From contig NZ_VHKL01000017.1 in assembly GCF_007474605.1 (NCBI RefSeq), positions 1-64,000 of the forward strand: a stretch of DNA of 64,000 bases, given 5' to 3'. This document shows positions 51,695 through 60,355 of the stretch, piece by piece (the first letter of the stretch is position 1; every line of letters starts with the position of its first letter). The stretch comes from Rhodoligotrophos appendicifer (GTDB lineage Bacteria; Pseudomonadota; Alphaproteobacteria; Rhizobiales; Im1). The notes below the pieces were generated by a model. It saw only the letters and a program-made list of their open reading frames with translations. It ran no database searches and was not told where the DNA came from. The translations under genes and the position numbers were made by a program.

Positions 51695-52914
51695 TCGATC
51701 CCGATCCACTTGGTTCATCCGGTCGACTGGCGGAGAACATCGTACATTTCGGTCGCCTTCTGCGACGGGCGGGTCTGCCTGTCGGGACAGGACGAGTGCT
51801 GGATGCATTGGAGGCTGTCGAAGCGGGATGCCTTCGAAATCGCGAGGACTTCTATTGGGCCCTGAACGCGGTCTTGATCAGCCGGCGCGATCAGCACGAG
51901 GTCTTCGATCAAGCATTCCAAGCCTTTTGGCGAGCACCCAAGATGCAGGAGCAACTTATGGCTTTGCTGCTGCAGCAAATCGCCCGGAAGGCATCCCCGG
52001 AAAAAAGGCAGGCTGCGGCCCGACGGCTTGCGGATGCTATGTTTGATGAAGACCACACGTATGCCGCCAGGCAGGATGGCCGCGAGTTGGAACTGGATGC
52101 AAGTTTCTCGGCCTCCATTCAGGAAACTCTCCGTCGTAAGGATTTCGAACAAATGTCAGCCGCGGAGCAAGATCAGGCCCGGGCTGCGATTGCAGTGATG
52201 CGACTGAATCGGGTATCCCGACCAACCCGCCGTTTTTCCAAAAGTCACGGGGGAGCCAAGCTGGATCCTCGCAAGACGATGCGCAACACCATGCGTTCGG
52301 GCGGTCAGGTTGTGCAACTGGCCTGGCGGGATCGTGTCACACGACTGCCTCCTCTGGTGGTCCTCTGCGATATCTCCGGCTCGATGTCGGGATACAGCCG
52401 CATAGTATTGCATTTCCTGCATGCCCTCATGTCTGACCGCAACAGGGTTCATGTCTTCCTTTTCGGCACAAGGCTCACCAATATTACCAAAGAGTTGCAA
52501 CGACGTGATGTGGATGAAGCCCTGGATCGAGTTTCCGGGGCAGTTGCTGACTGGTCTGGTGGTACGCGGATCGGTGCTGCGCTGCACGAGTTCAATTTTC
52601 ATTGGGCTCGACGCGTGTTGGGGCAGAGCGCCCATATATTGATCATCACTGACGGACTCGAGCGTGAGGACGCGAGTTTGATGGAAACGGAGATGTCGCG
52701 TCTGAGACGACAGGCAAAACGCATCATCTGGCTCAATCCGCTGCTGCGCTTCGACCGCTTCGAAGCCCGAGCCAGCGGAATTCGGGCTATGTTGCCTTAC
52801 GTCGATGAGTTCCGACCGGCGCACAACCTGCTAAGTCTGGAGCAGTTGGCCGAGGCGCTTTTCACCGGGACGGGAGCAGAGCATGATCCGCGGCGCTGGC
52901 TTAGAGGCACATGA
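51691..52914 (+). CDS. coxE: VWA-domain protein (CoxE-like)
   Basis: This is the von Willebrand A partner of the CoxD ATPase. The 407 residues start with GTG overlapping coxD. An N-terminal helical domain (about 1-190) is followed by the VWA domain with MIDAS motif DISGSMS (227-233) and DWSGGTRIGAALHEF. Such MoxR/VWA pairs act as metallochaperones or remodelling factors. Its stop overlaps the next gene by four bases. Confidence 0.91.
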   Translation: MIDPDPLGSSGRLAENIVHFGRLLRRAGLPVGTGRVLDALEAVEAGCLRNREDFYWALNAVLISRRDQHEVFDQAFQAFWRAPKMQEQLMALLLQQIARKASPEKRQAAARRLADAMFDEDHTYAARQDGRELELDASFSASIQETLRRKDFEQMSAAEQDQARAAIAVMRLNRVSRPTRRFSKSHGGAKLDPRKTMRNTMRSGGQVVQLAWRDRVTRLPPLVVLCDISGSMSGYSRIVLHFLHALMSDRNRVHVFLFGTRLTNITKELQRRDVDEALDRVSGAVADWSGGTRIGAALHEFNFHWARRVLGQSAHILIITDGLEREDASLMETEMSRLRRQAKRIIWLNPLLRFDRFEARASGIRAMLPYVDEFRPAHNLLSLEQLAEALFTGTGAEHDPRRWLRGT

Positions 52915-53246
52915 GGACAACAATGCCGGGATCTCAAATCTTGAACGATGCCGTCCGTTGGGCAGGCGAGGGGCGGAGAATTGCTATGGCCACCGTCATT
53001 GAGACATGGGGTTCAGCCCCACAACCTGTCGGCAGCCAATTGATTGTCGATGCCGAGGGAAACTTTCTTGGCTCGGTCTCTGGAGGTTGCGTCGAGGGTG
53101 CGGTCATTACCGAGGCGCTAGAGGTCATCGAAGATGGATCCTTCAAAATCCTCGAATTCGGCGTGACCGATGACACCGCTTGGAAAGTTGGGTTGGCATG
53201 CGGGGGACGAATCCGGATCTCGATTGAAGCTCTCAAGGACACCTGA
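52911..53246 (+). CDS. XdhC/CoxF family, N-terminal half protein
   Basis: XdhC proteins bind and sulfurate or hand over the molybdenum cofactor to hydroxylases. This 111-residue product is only the N-terminal domain (RRIAMATVIETWGSAPQPVGSQLIV and GSVSGGCVEGAVITEA). The Rossmann half is encoded by the next gene, which overlaps by one base (TGATG). Full-length family members carry both halves; split forms occur in cox clusters. A second ATG at 52923 is an alternative start. Confidence 0.87.
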   Translation: MRTTMPGSQILNDAVRWAGEGRRIAMATVIETWGSAPQPVGSQLIVDAEGNFLGSVSGGCVEGAVITEALEVIEDGSFKILEFGVTDDTAWKVGLACGGRIRISIEALKDT

Positions 53247-53935
53247 TGGAAAGGTCCACGCTGACGGGCATACTTGACGCTGTCTCCCAAAGGCGAGCCG
53301 TCGCTCTGATCACCTATCTGTCTTCCGGGTGCCAGGAGCTGATCGGCCGTAGTGAGATTGAAACCCATCCATTGGGTGGCGAGCTCGATTATGCCTTCCG
53401 TTACGACAAGTCGAGCGTGGTTGCGGGTGCTAAGACCGAGATTTTTATCAATGTCTACAATCCACCCCTAAGGCTCATCATCATCGGTGCTGTGCATATT
53501 TCGCAAAGCGTGATTCCGATGGCCCAGGCCCTGGGTTACGACGTCACGGTCATCGATCCTCGGGGTGCTTTCGCGACCGAGATGCGCTTTCCCGATGTCG
53601 ATCTACGGCCTGAATGGCCTGACGAGGTGCTGCCGCAGATTGGTTTTGATCCTCGTACTGCTTTGATTGCGCTGACGCACGATCCGAAGATTGACGATCC
53701 AGCACTGATCGCCGGCCTAAGAAGTGATTGTTTTTACGTTGGGGCTTTGGGTTCAAAAAGAACCCACGCAGGGCGTCTCGATCGTTTGAGGTCAGCCGAC
53801 TTCTCCGATCATCAGTTGGATCTCATTCACGCCCCGATTGGCCTTGACATTGGAGCCCGCGGTGCACCGGAAATCGCAGTCTCGATCATGGCGGAGATTA
53901 CGAAGGCGCTTCGTTTGGGACGCCAACAGACATGA
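53246..53935 (+). CDS. XdhC/CoxF family, Rossmann half protein
   Basis: The 229-residue product has the C-terminal XdhC Rossmann domain: LRLIIIGAVHISQSVIPMAQ (about 72-91), VTVIDPRGAFATEMRF, and YVGALGSKRTHAGRLDRLR. The N-terminal 70 residues form a small lead domain. With the preceding gene it probably reconstitutes one XdhC/CoxF maturation factor. It overlaps the following gene by four bases (ATGA). Confidence 0.88.
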   Translation: MERSTLTGILDAVSQRRAVALITYLSSGCQELIGRSEIETHPLGGELDYAFRYDKSSVVAGAKTEIFINVYNPPLRLIIIGAVHISQSVIPMAQALGYDVTVIDPRGAFATEMRFPDVDLRPEWPDEVLPQIGFDPRTALIALTHDPKIDDPALIAGLRSDCFYVGALGSKRTHAGRLDRLRSADFSDHQLDLIHAPIGLDIGARGAPEIAVSIMAEITKALRLGRQQT

Positions 53936-55560
53936 TATTTGGCGAGATCTCCATTGATCAGGCCGAGGGTGCAGTTCTCGCGCATTCCGTACGGCATGCG
54001 GAGGGGGTTTTTAAGAAGGGACGGGTGCTGACGTCACTTGATATCGCCGTGCTGAAAACGAGCGGTGTGATGCAGGTATTTGCGGCGCTCTTACAAGAGA
54101 ATGATGTTCCAGAGGACGAGGCGGCGGCAATTTTGTCGTGTGCTCTGCCTGGAAGTGCTGTTGCAGTTGCAAGACCCTTTACCGGCCGGGCAAATCTATA
54201 TGCTGAGACATCGGGACTCGTTTTGATTGACGAGGGCCGGCTCCGTCGCATCAACCGATTACATGAGAGTCTGACGGTTGCCACGCTCAAAGGATACGAG
54301 CTGGTCGAAAATCGTCAAATGATTGCAACAGTTAAGATTATTCCCTTTGCAACCCCGCGCCACATCCTCGACCGAGCAATTGCCATTGCGAAGGAAGGCG
54401 GCCCGGTCGTTCGGATCGCACCTTTAATGGAGCACCCGGTCGGACTTGTGGTCACGATACTGCCAGCGGGAAAGAAGTCCCTGGTGGCTAAGAGCGTGAA
54501 GTCAATTGAGGATCGCCTGTCCGCTCTAGGGTCCACGCTTAAGGCAACCCGTCTAGTAGAGCATGGCATCATACCAACAGCTACTGCCATAAAGGAGCTT
54601 CGCGACGAAGGCTGTGGACCCATCCTGATCTTCGGTGCTTCCGCCATCGTCGACCGCGGCGATATCGTCCCTGGTGCAGTGGTGGCGGCGGGGGGCACTG
54701 TCCTTCATCTCGGCATGCCGGTGGACCCGGGCAATCTCTTGATGCTCGGCCAGATTGACGGCACACCAGTTATCGGTGTTCCGACTTGTGCAAGGTCGCC
54801 TAAGCTGAATGGTTTTGACTGGGTTTTGCAACGACTCCTGGCGGAGGTGCCGGTAGGCGCCGAGGAAATCATGGACATGGGATCCGGTGGACTGCTTGCG
54901 GAGATTTCCTCCCGGCCTACCCCACGCGAGGGCGAAAGCCGCAAGGTCGCAAAGGCTCCTGTCGTGGCCAGTATTGTTCTTGCCGCTGGGCGGTCAACCC
55001 GGATGGAAGGTGCCAACAAGCTTCTTGAGCCGGTCGACGGTAAGGTGATGGTCCGGCGAGTGGTGGAAGCGGCCCTTGCGAGCAGGGCCGCACCAGTTCT
55101 AGTCATTCTCGGGCATCAATCGGAGAGGGTTCGAGCCGCATTGGCGGAACTTGATGTAATGTTCGTTGAGAACTCGGCCTTTTCTGAGGGGCTTTCATCT
55201 TCACTCAAGTCAGGCATCGCGGCTTTGCCGACCGGTGTTGATGCCGCGCTGGTCTGCTTGGGTGACATGCCCTTCGTTACAGCCTCTCATCTTGACCGAC
55301 TGATAGCAGGCTTCAGCCCCTCGGACGGTCGATCGATTTGTGTCAGCGTTTCGCAAGGCAAGCGGGGGAACCCGGTTCTATGGGGCGCAGATTATTTTTC
55401 GGACATTCAGGAGCTTCGCGGAGATATTGGGGCTAAGCACCTCATGAGCCGCTATGCGAGCGAAGTTTGCGAAATTGAGATGGATGATGCGGTTCTAATC
55501 GATCTGGATACGCCGGAGGCCCTTGCCGCTTCCGCAAGCCGAGCTGTTGGAAAAACCTAG
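53932..55560 (+). CDS. Molybdopterin-binding domain fused to MobA-like cytidylyltransferase (MocA type)
   Basis: The product attaches CMP to molybdopterin to make the MCD cofactor that CoxL-type enzymes need. Of 542 residues, about 1-335 form a MoeA/CinA-like molybdopterin-binding part ([20 protein letters not shown]), and 345-542 a MobA-like NTP transferase with [16 protein letters not shown] (about 350-365), CLGDMPFV, and KRGNPVLWG. Fusion of both steps with the cox cluster makes dedicated cofactor supply likely. It overlaps the previous gene by four bases and the convergent radC stop by four. Confidence 0.9.
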   Translation: MIFGEISIDQAEGAVLAHSVRHAEGVFKKGRVLTSLDIAVLKTSGVMQVFAALLQENDVPEDEAAAILSCALPGSAVAVARPFTGRANLYAETSGLVLIDEGRLRRINRLHESLTVATLKGYELVENRQMIATVKIIPFATPRHILDRAIAIAKEGGPVVRIAPLMEHPVGLVVTILPAGKKSLVAKSVKSIEDRLSALGSTLKATRLVEHGIIPTATAIKELRDEGCGPILIFGASAIVDRGDIVPGAVVAAGGTVLHLGMPVDPGNLLMLGQIDGTPVIGVPTCARSPKLNGFDWVLQRLLAEVPVGAEEIMDMGSGGLLAEISSRPTPREGESRKVAKAPVVASIVLAAGRSTRMEGANKLLEPVDGKVMVRRVVEAALASRAAPVLVILGHQSERVRAALAELDVMFVENSAFSEGLSSSLKSGIAALPTGVDAALVCLGDMPFVTASHLDRLIAGFSPSDGRSICVSVSQGKRGNPVLWGADYFSDIQELRGDIGAKHLMSRYASEVCEIEMDDAVLIDLDTPEALAASASRAVGKT

Positions 55561-56258
55561 GCCAGAAGTCCGAGCGCCTTGAAACTGGCATGCCCCTCAC
55601 GCCCCACAATGATGTGATCATGGACGACGAGGCCCAGCTTCTGACCCGCCTCGACGATGAATCTTGTCATCTCGATATCCGCCCGTGACGGCGTCGGATC
55701 CCCCGAGGGATGGTTGTGGACCAGGATCAATCCACTCGCTCCCAGCTGGAGCGCACGCTTGACCACCTCCCGAGGATAAACCGGTGTGTGATCAACGGTA
55801 CCGCGCTGTTGGACTTCATCCGAAATCAGGCGGTTTTTTTTATCAAGAAACAGGATGCGGAACTGCTCGTCCACCTCGAACGCCATCGCGGCCCGGCAAT
55901 GCTTGAGAACCGCAGACCAGGCAGACAATATTGGTCGTTGAACAGCTGCGCCAATGGAGAAGCGTAGGGCCACTGCTTGCAGCACCTTAAGGTCGGTGGC
56001 AATACTCTCCCCAACCCCCTTGACTTCCATTAAGCGCTCCGGCTGGGCCCCCAGCACCTCGGCGAAAGTCCCGAATTTTTCGATTAACGCCTTTGCCACA
56101 GGTTTGGTGTCGCGTCTCGGCATGAATCGGAAGAGCACGAGCTCCAACAGTTCATAATCGGCGAGACTATCTGCGCCCTTGTCTCTGAACCGATCCCGCA
56201 AACGTTCGCGATGACCCACATAGTGTGGTGCCTGCGCGTCCTCCAGCCCCCCGGCCAT
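55557..56258 (-). CDS. radC: RadC family JAB/MPN domain protein
   Basis: The 233-residue product has a UPF0758 N-terminal helical part ([20 protein letters not shown] and [20 protein letters not shown], HhH-like) and a C-terminal JAMM metal site [18 protein letters not shown] (about 180-197). RadC proteins have no settled role in DNA repair despite the name. It is the last of sfsA-map-radC, 30 bases after map. Confidence 0.93.
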   Translation of the reverse strand: MAGGLEDAQAPHYVGHRERLRDRFRDKGADSLADYELLELVLFRFMPRRDTKPVAKALIEKFGTFAEVLGAQPERLMEVKGVGESIATDLKVLQAVALRFSIGAAVQRPILSAWSAVLKHCRAAMAFEVDEQFRILFLDKKNRLISDEVQQRGTVDHTPVYPREVVKRALQLGASGLILVHNHPSGDPTPSRADIEMTRFIVEAGQKLGLVVHDHIIVGREGHASFKALGLLA

Positions 56259-56288
56259 GCTGTGCGCTCCGAATGAGTTTCCGGAAAT

Positions 56289-57119
56289 CTATCCGACTTT
56301 ATAGGGAGGACAATGCAGGCCTTTAGGGGAAAGTGTAAAGATCTCACAGCCTGTCTCGGTGACGCCCACGGAATGCTCGAACTGGGCTGAGAGCGATCGA
56401 TCTCTGGTTACAGCGGTCCACCCGTCGGCCAGAATCTTCACGTGTGGTCTTCCGAGATTGATCATGGGTTCAATCGTGAAGAACATTCCAGGTCTGAGAA
56501 TGATTCCCTCTCCCGGGCGCCCATAGTGCAGAATATTAGGCATGTCGTGAAACACGCGGCCGAGTCCATGGCCGCAAAAATCCCGTACGACGCTGCAGCG
56601 CTCGGCTTCCGCAAAACTCTGGATGGCGTGACCGATATCCCCGGTACGGGCGCCGGGCTTTACCGCAGCAATGCCGCGCATCAGGGAATCATAGGTGACT
56701 TCTATCAACCGCTCCGCTTTGCGCGAGACCTCACCTACGCCATACATGCGGCTTGTGTCCCCGTGCCAGCCGTCGACCACCAAAGTCACATCGATATTGA
56801 CGATATCCCCCTCCTTGAGAGGCCGGTCCCCCGGGATGCCGTGGCATACCACGTGATTAACCGACGTACAGATAGACTTGGTGAAGCCGCGATACTGCAG
56901 CGATGCCGAGATAGCGTTATGGTCGCGGGCGAACTCGAGGGCCATTTGATCGAGAACAGCTGTGGGGGTGCCGGGGGTCACATATTCTGTCAACATATCG
57001 AGCGTCTCGGCAGCTATGCGTCCAGCTCTGTGCATGCCGCTAAAGGCTTCCGATCCATGTATTTTGATTTGGCCGGTATTCAGGGCCGGGGCTGTTGCGG
57101 CATCGACATAACTGATCAT
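56289..57119 (-). CDS. map: Methionine aminopeptidase, type I
   Basis: The enzyme removes the N-terminal Met from new proteins. The 276 residues hold the pita-bread fold with metal ligands in NIDVTLVVDGWHGDTSRMY (two Asp), CGHGLGRVFHDMP (His), TIEPMINLG (Glu) and the late QFEHSVGVTETG (Glu). Its ATG follows the sfsA stop directly (TAGATG), so both are coupled. Confidence 0.95.
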   Translation of the reverse strand: MISYVDAATAPALNTGQIKIHGSEAFSGMHRAGRIAAETLDMLTEYVTPGTPTAVLDQMALEFARDHNAISASLQYRGFTKSICTSVNHVVCHGIPGDRPLKEGDIVNIDVTLVVDGWHGDTSRMYGVGEVSRKAERLIEVTYDSLMRGIAAVKPGARTGDIGHAIQSFAEAERCSVVRDFCGHGLGRVFHDMPNILHYGRPGEGIILRPGMFFTIEPMINLGRPHVKILADGWTAVTRDRSLSAQFEHSVGVTETGCEIFTLSPKGLHCPPYKVG

Positions 57120-57872
57120 CTAACTTTCCCTAAGCACCCGCTCTGTCTTCAAAATGTGATTTCCGGTTCGCAATGGCAACGGGCGGTCAATCACTATCTC
57201 GTCCAGATTGATTCTACATGAATAAACTAGGCACTCAACGCCTGCCATACATGCCGAGGTGAATGCTCTGGAATAAGCAGGATCGAGGTCGGAAGCGATG
57301 GCCATCGTCTGGCAGTCGTCCCGCTGGATCAGGTAAAAGAGAACTGCCCGTGCGCCTTCTTGAGTAGCGGCAGCAAGCTCGTTGAGGTGCTTTGCTCCGC
57401 GCGCCGTTACGCTGTCCGGAAATTCCGCAAGACCGGGAACTCGCGATAAATGAACGTTTTTGATTTCGACGTAGCAAGGAGGTCGGTGGCTGCTGGTCAG
57501 CAACAGGTCGATCCGGCTGTTGAGGCCATATCGGACTTCGCGCAAAAGGCCGTCATATCCCGAGAGTTCAGGGATCTGTTGCGCGCGGATGGCTTCCTCC
57601 ACAATGCGGTTGGGGTTAGTGGTACTTACTCCCACCATCACCGGCCTTTCCCCAGCAAGCTCAAGCAGCTGCCAAGAATAGGGCAGCTTTCGTTTGGCGT
57701 CTTCGGATCGGGAGACCCAAACCGTCGCACCTACAGGCATCAGACCCAGCATCGAGCCTGGATTGGCACAATGAGCAGTGATGAGTTCGCCCGTTTGAAG
57801 CTGGATATCGGCCAGGAAGCGCTTGTAGCGGCGGACGAGCCTGCCACGATGCAAAGGGGCGGGGAGTTTCAT
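57120..57872 (-). CDS. sfsA: Sugar fermentation stimulation protein SfsA
   Basis: SfsA is a conserved nuclease-fold, nucleic-acid-binding protein of uncertain role. The 250 residues show RRYKRFLADIQLQTGELITA, HCANPGSMLGLM and YVEIKNVHLSR, which form the family pattern. It heads sfsA-map-radC and is divergent from the CinA-like gene, with 93 bases between the two starts. Confidence 0.94.
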   Translation of the reverse strand: MKLPAPLHRGRLVRRYKRFLADIQLQTGELITAHCANPGSMLGLMPVGATVWVSRSEDAKRKLPYSWQLLELAGERPVMVGVSTTNPNRIVEEAIRAQQIPELSGYDGLLREVRYGLNSRIDLLLTSSHRPPCYVEIKNVHLSRVPGLAEFPDSVTARGAKHLNELAAATQEGARAVLFYLIQRDDCQTMAIASDLDPAYSRAFTSACMAGVECLVYSCRINLDEIVIDRPLPLRTGNHILKTERVLRES

Positions 57873-57965
57873 GACGAGGGACCGTAAAGTTGGCTAAGCA
57901 AACCTTCAAGCGCTTGATCCATCATGCGCAATCTGTTCCATGGGGGTGAAAGTGGGAGCGCAAGC

Positions 57966-58751
57966 ATGAAGATGCCTTTGATAACAGCGGCCGTATTGGT
58001 CATTGGCGACGAGATTCTATCCGGCCGAACCAAGGACAAGAATCTTGGATACATAGCGGAATATCTTACCCGCATCGGCATCGATGTCGGTGAGGCGCGA
58101 GTGGTAGCAGACGTCGAGGAAGATATTGTCGCGGCGGTGAATGCTCTCCGAAATCGCTACACTTACGTGTTCACCACCGGCGGGATCGGTCCCACTCACG
58201 ACGATATCACGGCGGATGCCATTGCGCGCGCGTTCGACGTTGAGATCTCCATCAACCAGGCCGCGGTAGATATGCTTCTGGAGCGAATGCGGCGTGAAGA
58301 TCTGAACGAGGCTCGATTGCGTATGGCTCGCATTCCGCACGGCGCCACTCTGATTGCCAATCCTGTAAGCAAGGCTCCGGGCTTCCGGATCGGCAATGTT
58401 TTCGTCATGGCTGGGGTCCCCTCGGTTATGCAGGCCATGCTCGACCAAGTTGCTCCAACTTTGGAGACTGGGACGCCGCTGCTTTCGGCTACCGTTGAGG
58501 TGCGTGAGAAGGAGGGCGATGTGGCGGCGCCCCTGCGCCAGATACAGGAAGAACACGGAGAAGTTCAGATTGGCTCCTACCCTTTCTACGAGGGGGAGGT
58601 GTATGGCACACGGATCGTAGTCCGCGGACGCGATCAGCTGCAAGTCGATGGCGCCACTGAGGCGGTGTATCTCATGTCTGCAGAGTTGGCCGCAAGGCGC
58701 AGCAGCCTCACCCTTGCCGAGGACAGCGAAGCAGCCCATAAGACCCGATGA
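57966..58751 (+). CDS. CinA-type molybdopterin-fold protein (short form)
   Basis: The 261-residue product matches the N-terminal domain of CinA/competence-damage proteins: AAVLVIGDEILSGRTKDKN at the start and FTTGGIGPTHDDITADAIA (about 70-90). The C-terminal amidase domain of full CinA is missing. The role is unsettled; the fold is that of molybdopterin-binding MoeA/MogA. The start is ATG at 57966 after GGGAG; an earlier ATG at 57924 is less likely. Its TGA is followed by tRNA-Leu with no spacer. Confidence 0.9.
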   Translation: MKMPLITAAVLVIGDEILSGRTKDKNLGYIAEYLTRIGIDVGEARVVADVEEDIVAAVNALRNRYTYVFTTGGIGPTHDDITADAIARAFDVEISINQAAVDMLLERMRREDLNEARLRMARIPHGATLIANPVSKAPGFRIGNVFVMAGVPSVMQAMLDQVAPTLETGTPLLSATVEVREKEGDVAAPLRQIQEEHGEVQIGSYPFYEGEVYGTRIVVRGRDQLQVDGATEAVYLMSAELAARRSSLTLAEDSEAAHKTR

Positions 58752-58838
58752 GCGGACGTGGCGAAACCGGTAGACGCACCGGACTTAAAATCCGTTCCCC
58801 GCAAGGGGGTGGGGGTTCGAGTCCCCCCGTCCGCACCA
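58752..58838 (+). tRNA. trnL: tRNA-Leu (anticodon UAA)
   Basis: The acceptor stem GCGGACG (58752-58758) pairs with CGTCCGC (58828-58834). The anticodon loop CTTAAAA gives UAA. A variable arm CCCC-GCAA-GGGG and a T arm GGGGG-TTCGAGT-CCCCC are present; A58835 is the discriminator and CCA (58836-58838) is encoded. The outermost pair of the anticodon stem is a C-T mismatch, the only irregularity. It starts at the base after the stop of the CinA-like gene and may depend on the same transcript. Confidence 0.95.
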
Positions 58839-59480
58839 AGTCTAAATACGATAACTTTTTCAGTCAGTTAGGGGATCGTCGGACGAAAAAGTGTTACTGA
58901 GGAACGGGAGGGATTGTGAGCATCTGTTCTAGGGTTGATCTGATGCAAATTGATCACATTCGCGTGATGAGGAAATGAAGCTCGATGGACAGAGTCCTAG
59001 TGCACTGCTGACCGACAGTGTGTCTTTGGATATAGGGGTATGCCGCTGCGTCATACCGACCTAGTCGCGATACAAATTTAATCGAGCGGCTGCCGCTCGC
59101 GTCTCTTACCTCAGAGCCCTTCCCCCTGCATGGAAACAGTGAGTAGGCAAGCATTGGAAAATTTCATGGTTTCCGAAGCGTCATAACGCGTCTTGCCCAA
59201 GTCGAAACGACCATAACAGACCTCGTATGCGCGTTCGGACAAGAGCTGATCCACCTTATTGAGAGGACTGCGAGGGTGGAGACAAACTCCGCGCAAAACT
59301 AGCAAAAACGGACCAGCGTCAACGCAAAATCAGGGACTGTAAACGCTTTCGCCGCGACGCCAACTCCACTTCTTTTGTAAACCGATGAACATGCTCAGAA
59401 GTTAAGGTGTCTTATATAAATATATATTTGCAAAATAATTAATATTAGGAGAAAATATTGCTCTTTTAATTGGGTGCCCG
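58839..59480. other. Gene-poor stretch with an AT-rich patch
   Basis: I see no recognisable gene in these 642 bases. Minus-strand frames of 66 and 64 codons (58954-59154, 59111-59305) match no family I know. The last 75 bases are strongly AT-rich (TTATATAAATATATATTTG and on) and end with AGGAGA, likely the promoter and leader of the gene at 59481. Confidence 0.5.
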
Positions 59481-60074
59481 ATGGCTCGAAAATATGTTCG
59501 CCTTTCCTTAATCCAATGGGCGCAGGTGCGCGCCAGATGGGAAGCTGGAGAAAACACTCTCGAAGAGCTCTCGGCCGAATTCTCGGTCAGTCGGAGGGCC
59601 GTTCAGGCGCATTTATCGAAGCACGGCGTCGTTAAGGGCGCTGCAGCAGCAGAGATCGCGGCATCCGTCAGAGAGGAAGTTTTCTCGGAGTGCCTGGACA
59701 ATCACGATCTAACATTGAGCCGAGCGAGATCCACTCGGGAAGCTGCCTACGCGCACGCACTTACAATTGAAAATTTAATAATGACGCAGCTCAAGCTCGC
59801 TTCAGATCCATCTCAAGTTGCGAGGGCGAGCGCTGGTGTTCGGATGCTTGTTTCCGCTGCGGCTGGCTTGGAAAGGCTGCACGAACTCAAGTACCGGGCG
59901 TTGGGGTTGGAAAAAGCCGATCATCTCCAAGACCAGCTTCCGGAAATCATTATACGAGATCTGTCACAAGAAGAAATCACCGAGTTGCAAGCAGCCGAGG
60001 AGGGGGATGACGATCTTGAATCAGGTCTCGTTGAACCTTTATGTTCGGAGGATGACGTCATCGTCGAACTGTAA
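59481..60074 (+). CDS. HTH protein resembling a phage terminase small subunit
   Basis: The 197-residue product has an N-terminal helix-turn-helix (TLEELSAEFSVSRRAVQAHL, about 27-46), a helical middle, and an acidic C-terminus (IRDLSQEEITELQAAEEGDD). This pattern recalls phage terminase small subunits, but no large subunit or other phage gene is present, so it may be a prophage remnant or an unrelated DNA-binding protein. The ATG at 59481 has a poor site. An in-frame ATT at 59457 lies behind AGGAGA and would add eight residues. Confidence 0.6.
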   Translation: MARKYVRLSLIQWAQVRARWEAGENTLEELSAEFSVSRRAVQAHLSKHGVVKGAAAAEIAASVREEVFSECLDNHDLTLSRARSTREAAYAHALTIENLIMTQLKLASDPSQVARASAGVRMLVSAAAGLERLHELKYRALGLEKADHLQDQLPEIIIRDLSQEEITELQAAEEGDDDLESGLVEPLCSEDDVIVEL

Positions 60075-60320
60075 GATTGCGCATACAATGCACCCATCGC
60101 CGGGGTTAAGCGCAATTGGGGTCGACACTTACCAAAGAGGAGAAGTCTTAGAAATTGTGCATCAGGTTGACCCCCCGGCGCTCTCTGTCGGCAACCAAAA
60201 TTTGAAGGCGCATTTCAGCTATCTCATTTTTTGTTGCCGCTTTGCGCCACATTTCCGCCGTTCCAGCTAGCGTTGATGTTGACCGAAAGCGGACGTTGAA
60301 GTTGGACGCTTCTAAAGCTG

Positions 60321-60345
60321 CAGCCCGACGCCAGCGGTCGGGCTG
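60321..60345. terminator. Hairpin after hsdM
   Basis: CAGCCCGAC (60321-60329) pairs perfectly with GTCGGGCTG (60337-60345) around a 7-base loop, 11 bases after the hsdM stop on the minus strand. It has no good T-run on either strand. The rest of 60075-60355 holds no convincing gene; an 80-codon minus-strand frame (60148-60390) runs into hsdM and is not supported. Confidence 0.45.
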
Positions 60346-60355
60346 AAGGCCCAAA

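Noticed and set aside
59111-59305. 64-codon minus-strand frame, considered as a transposase remnant
   Set aside because: No transposase motif could be recognised and no inverted repeats flank it.
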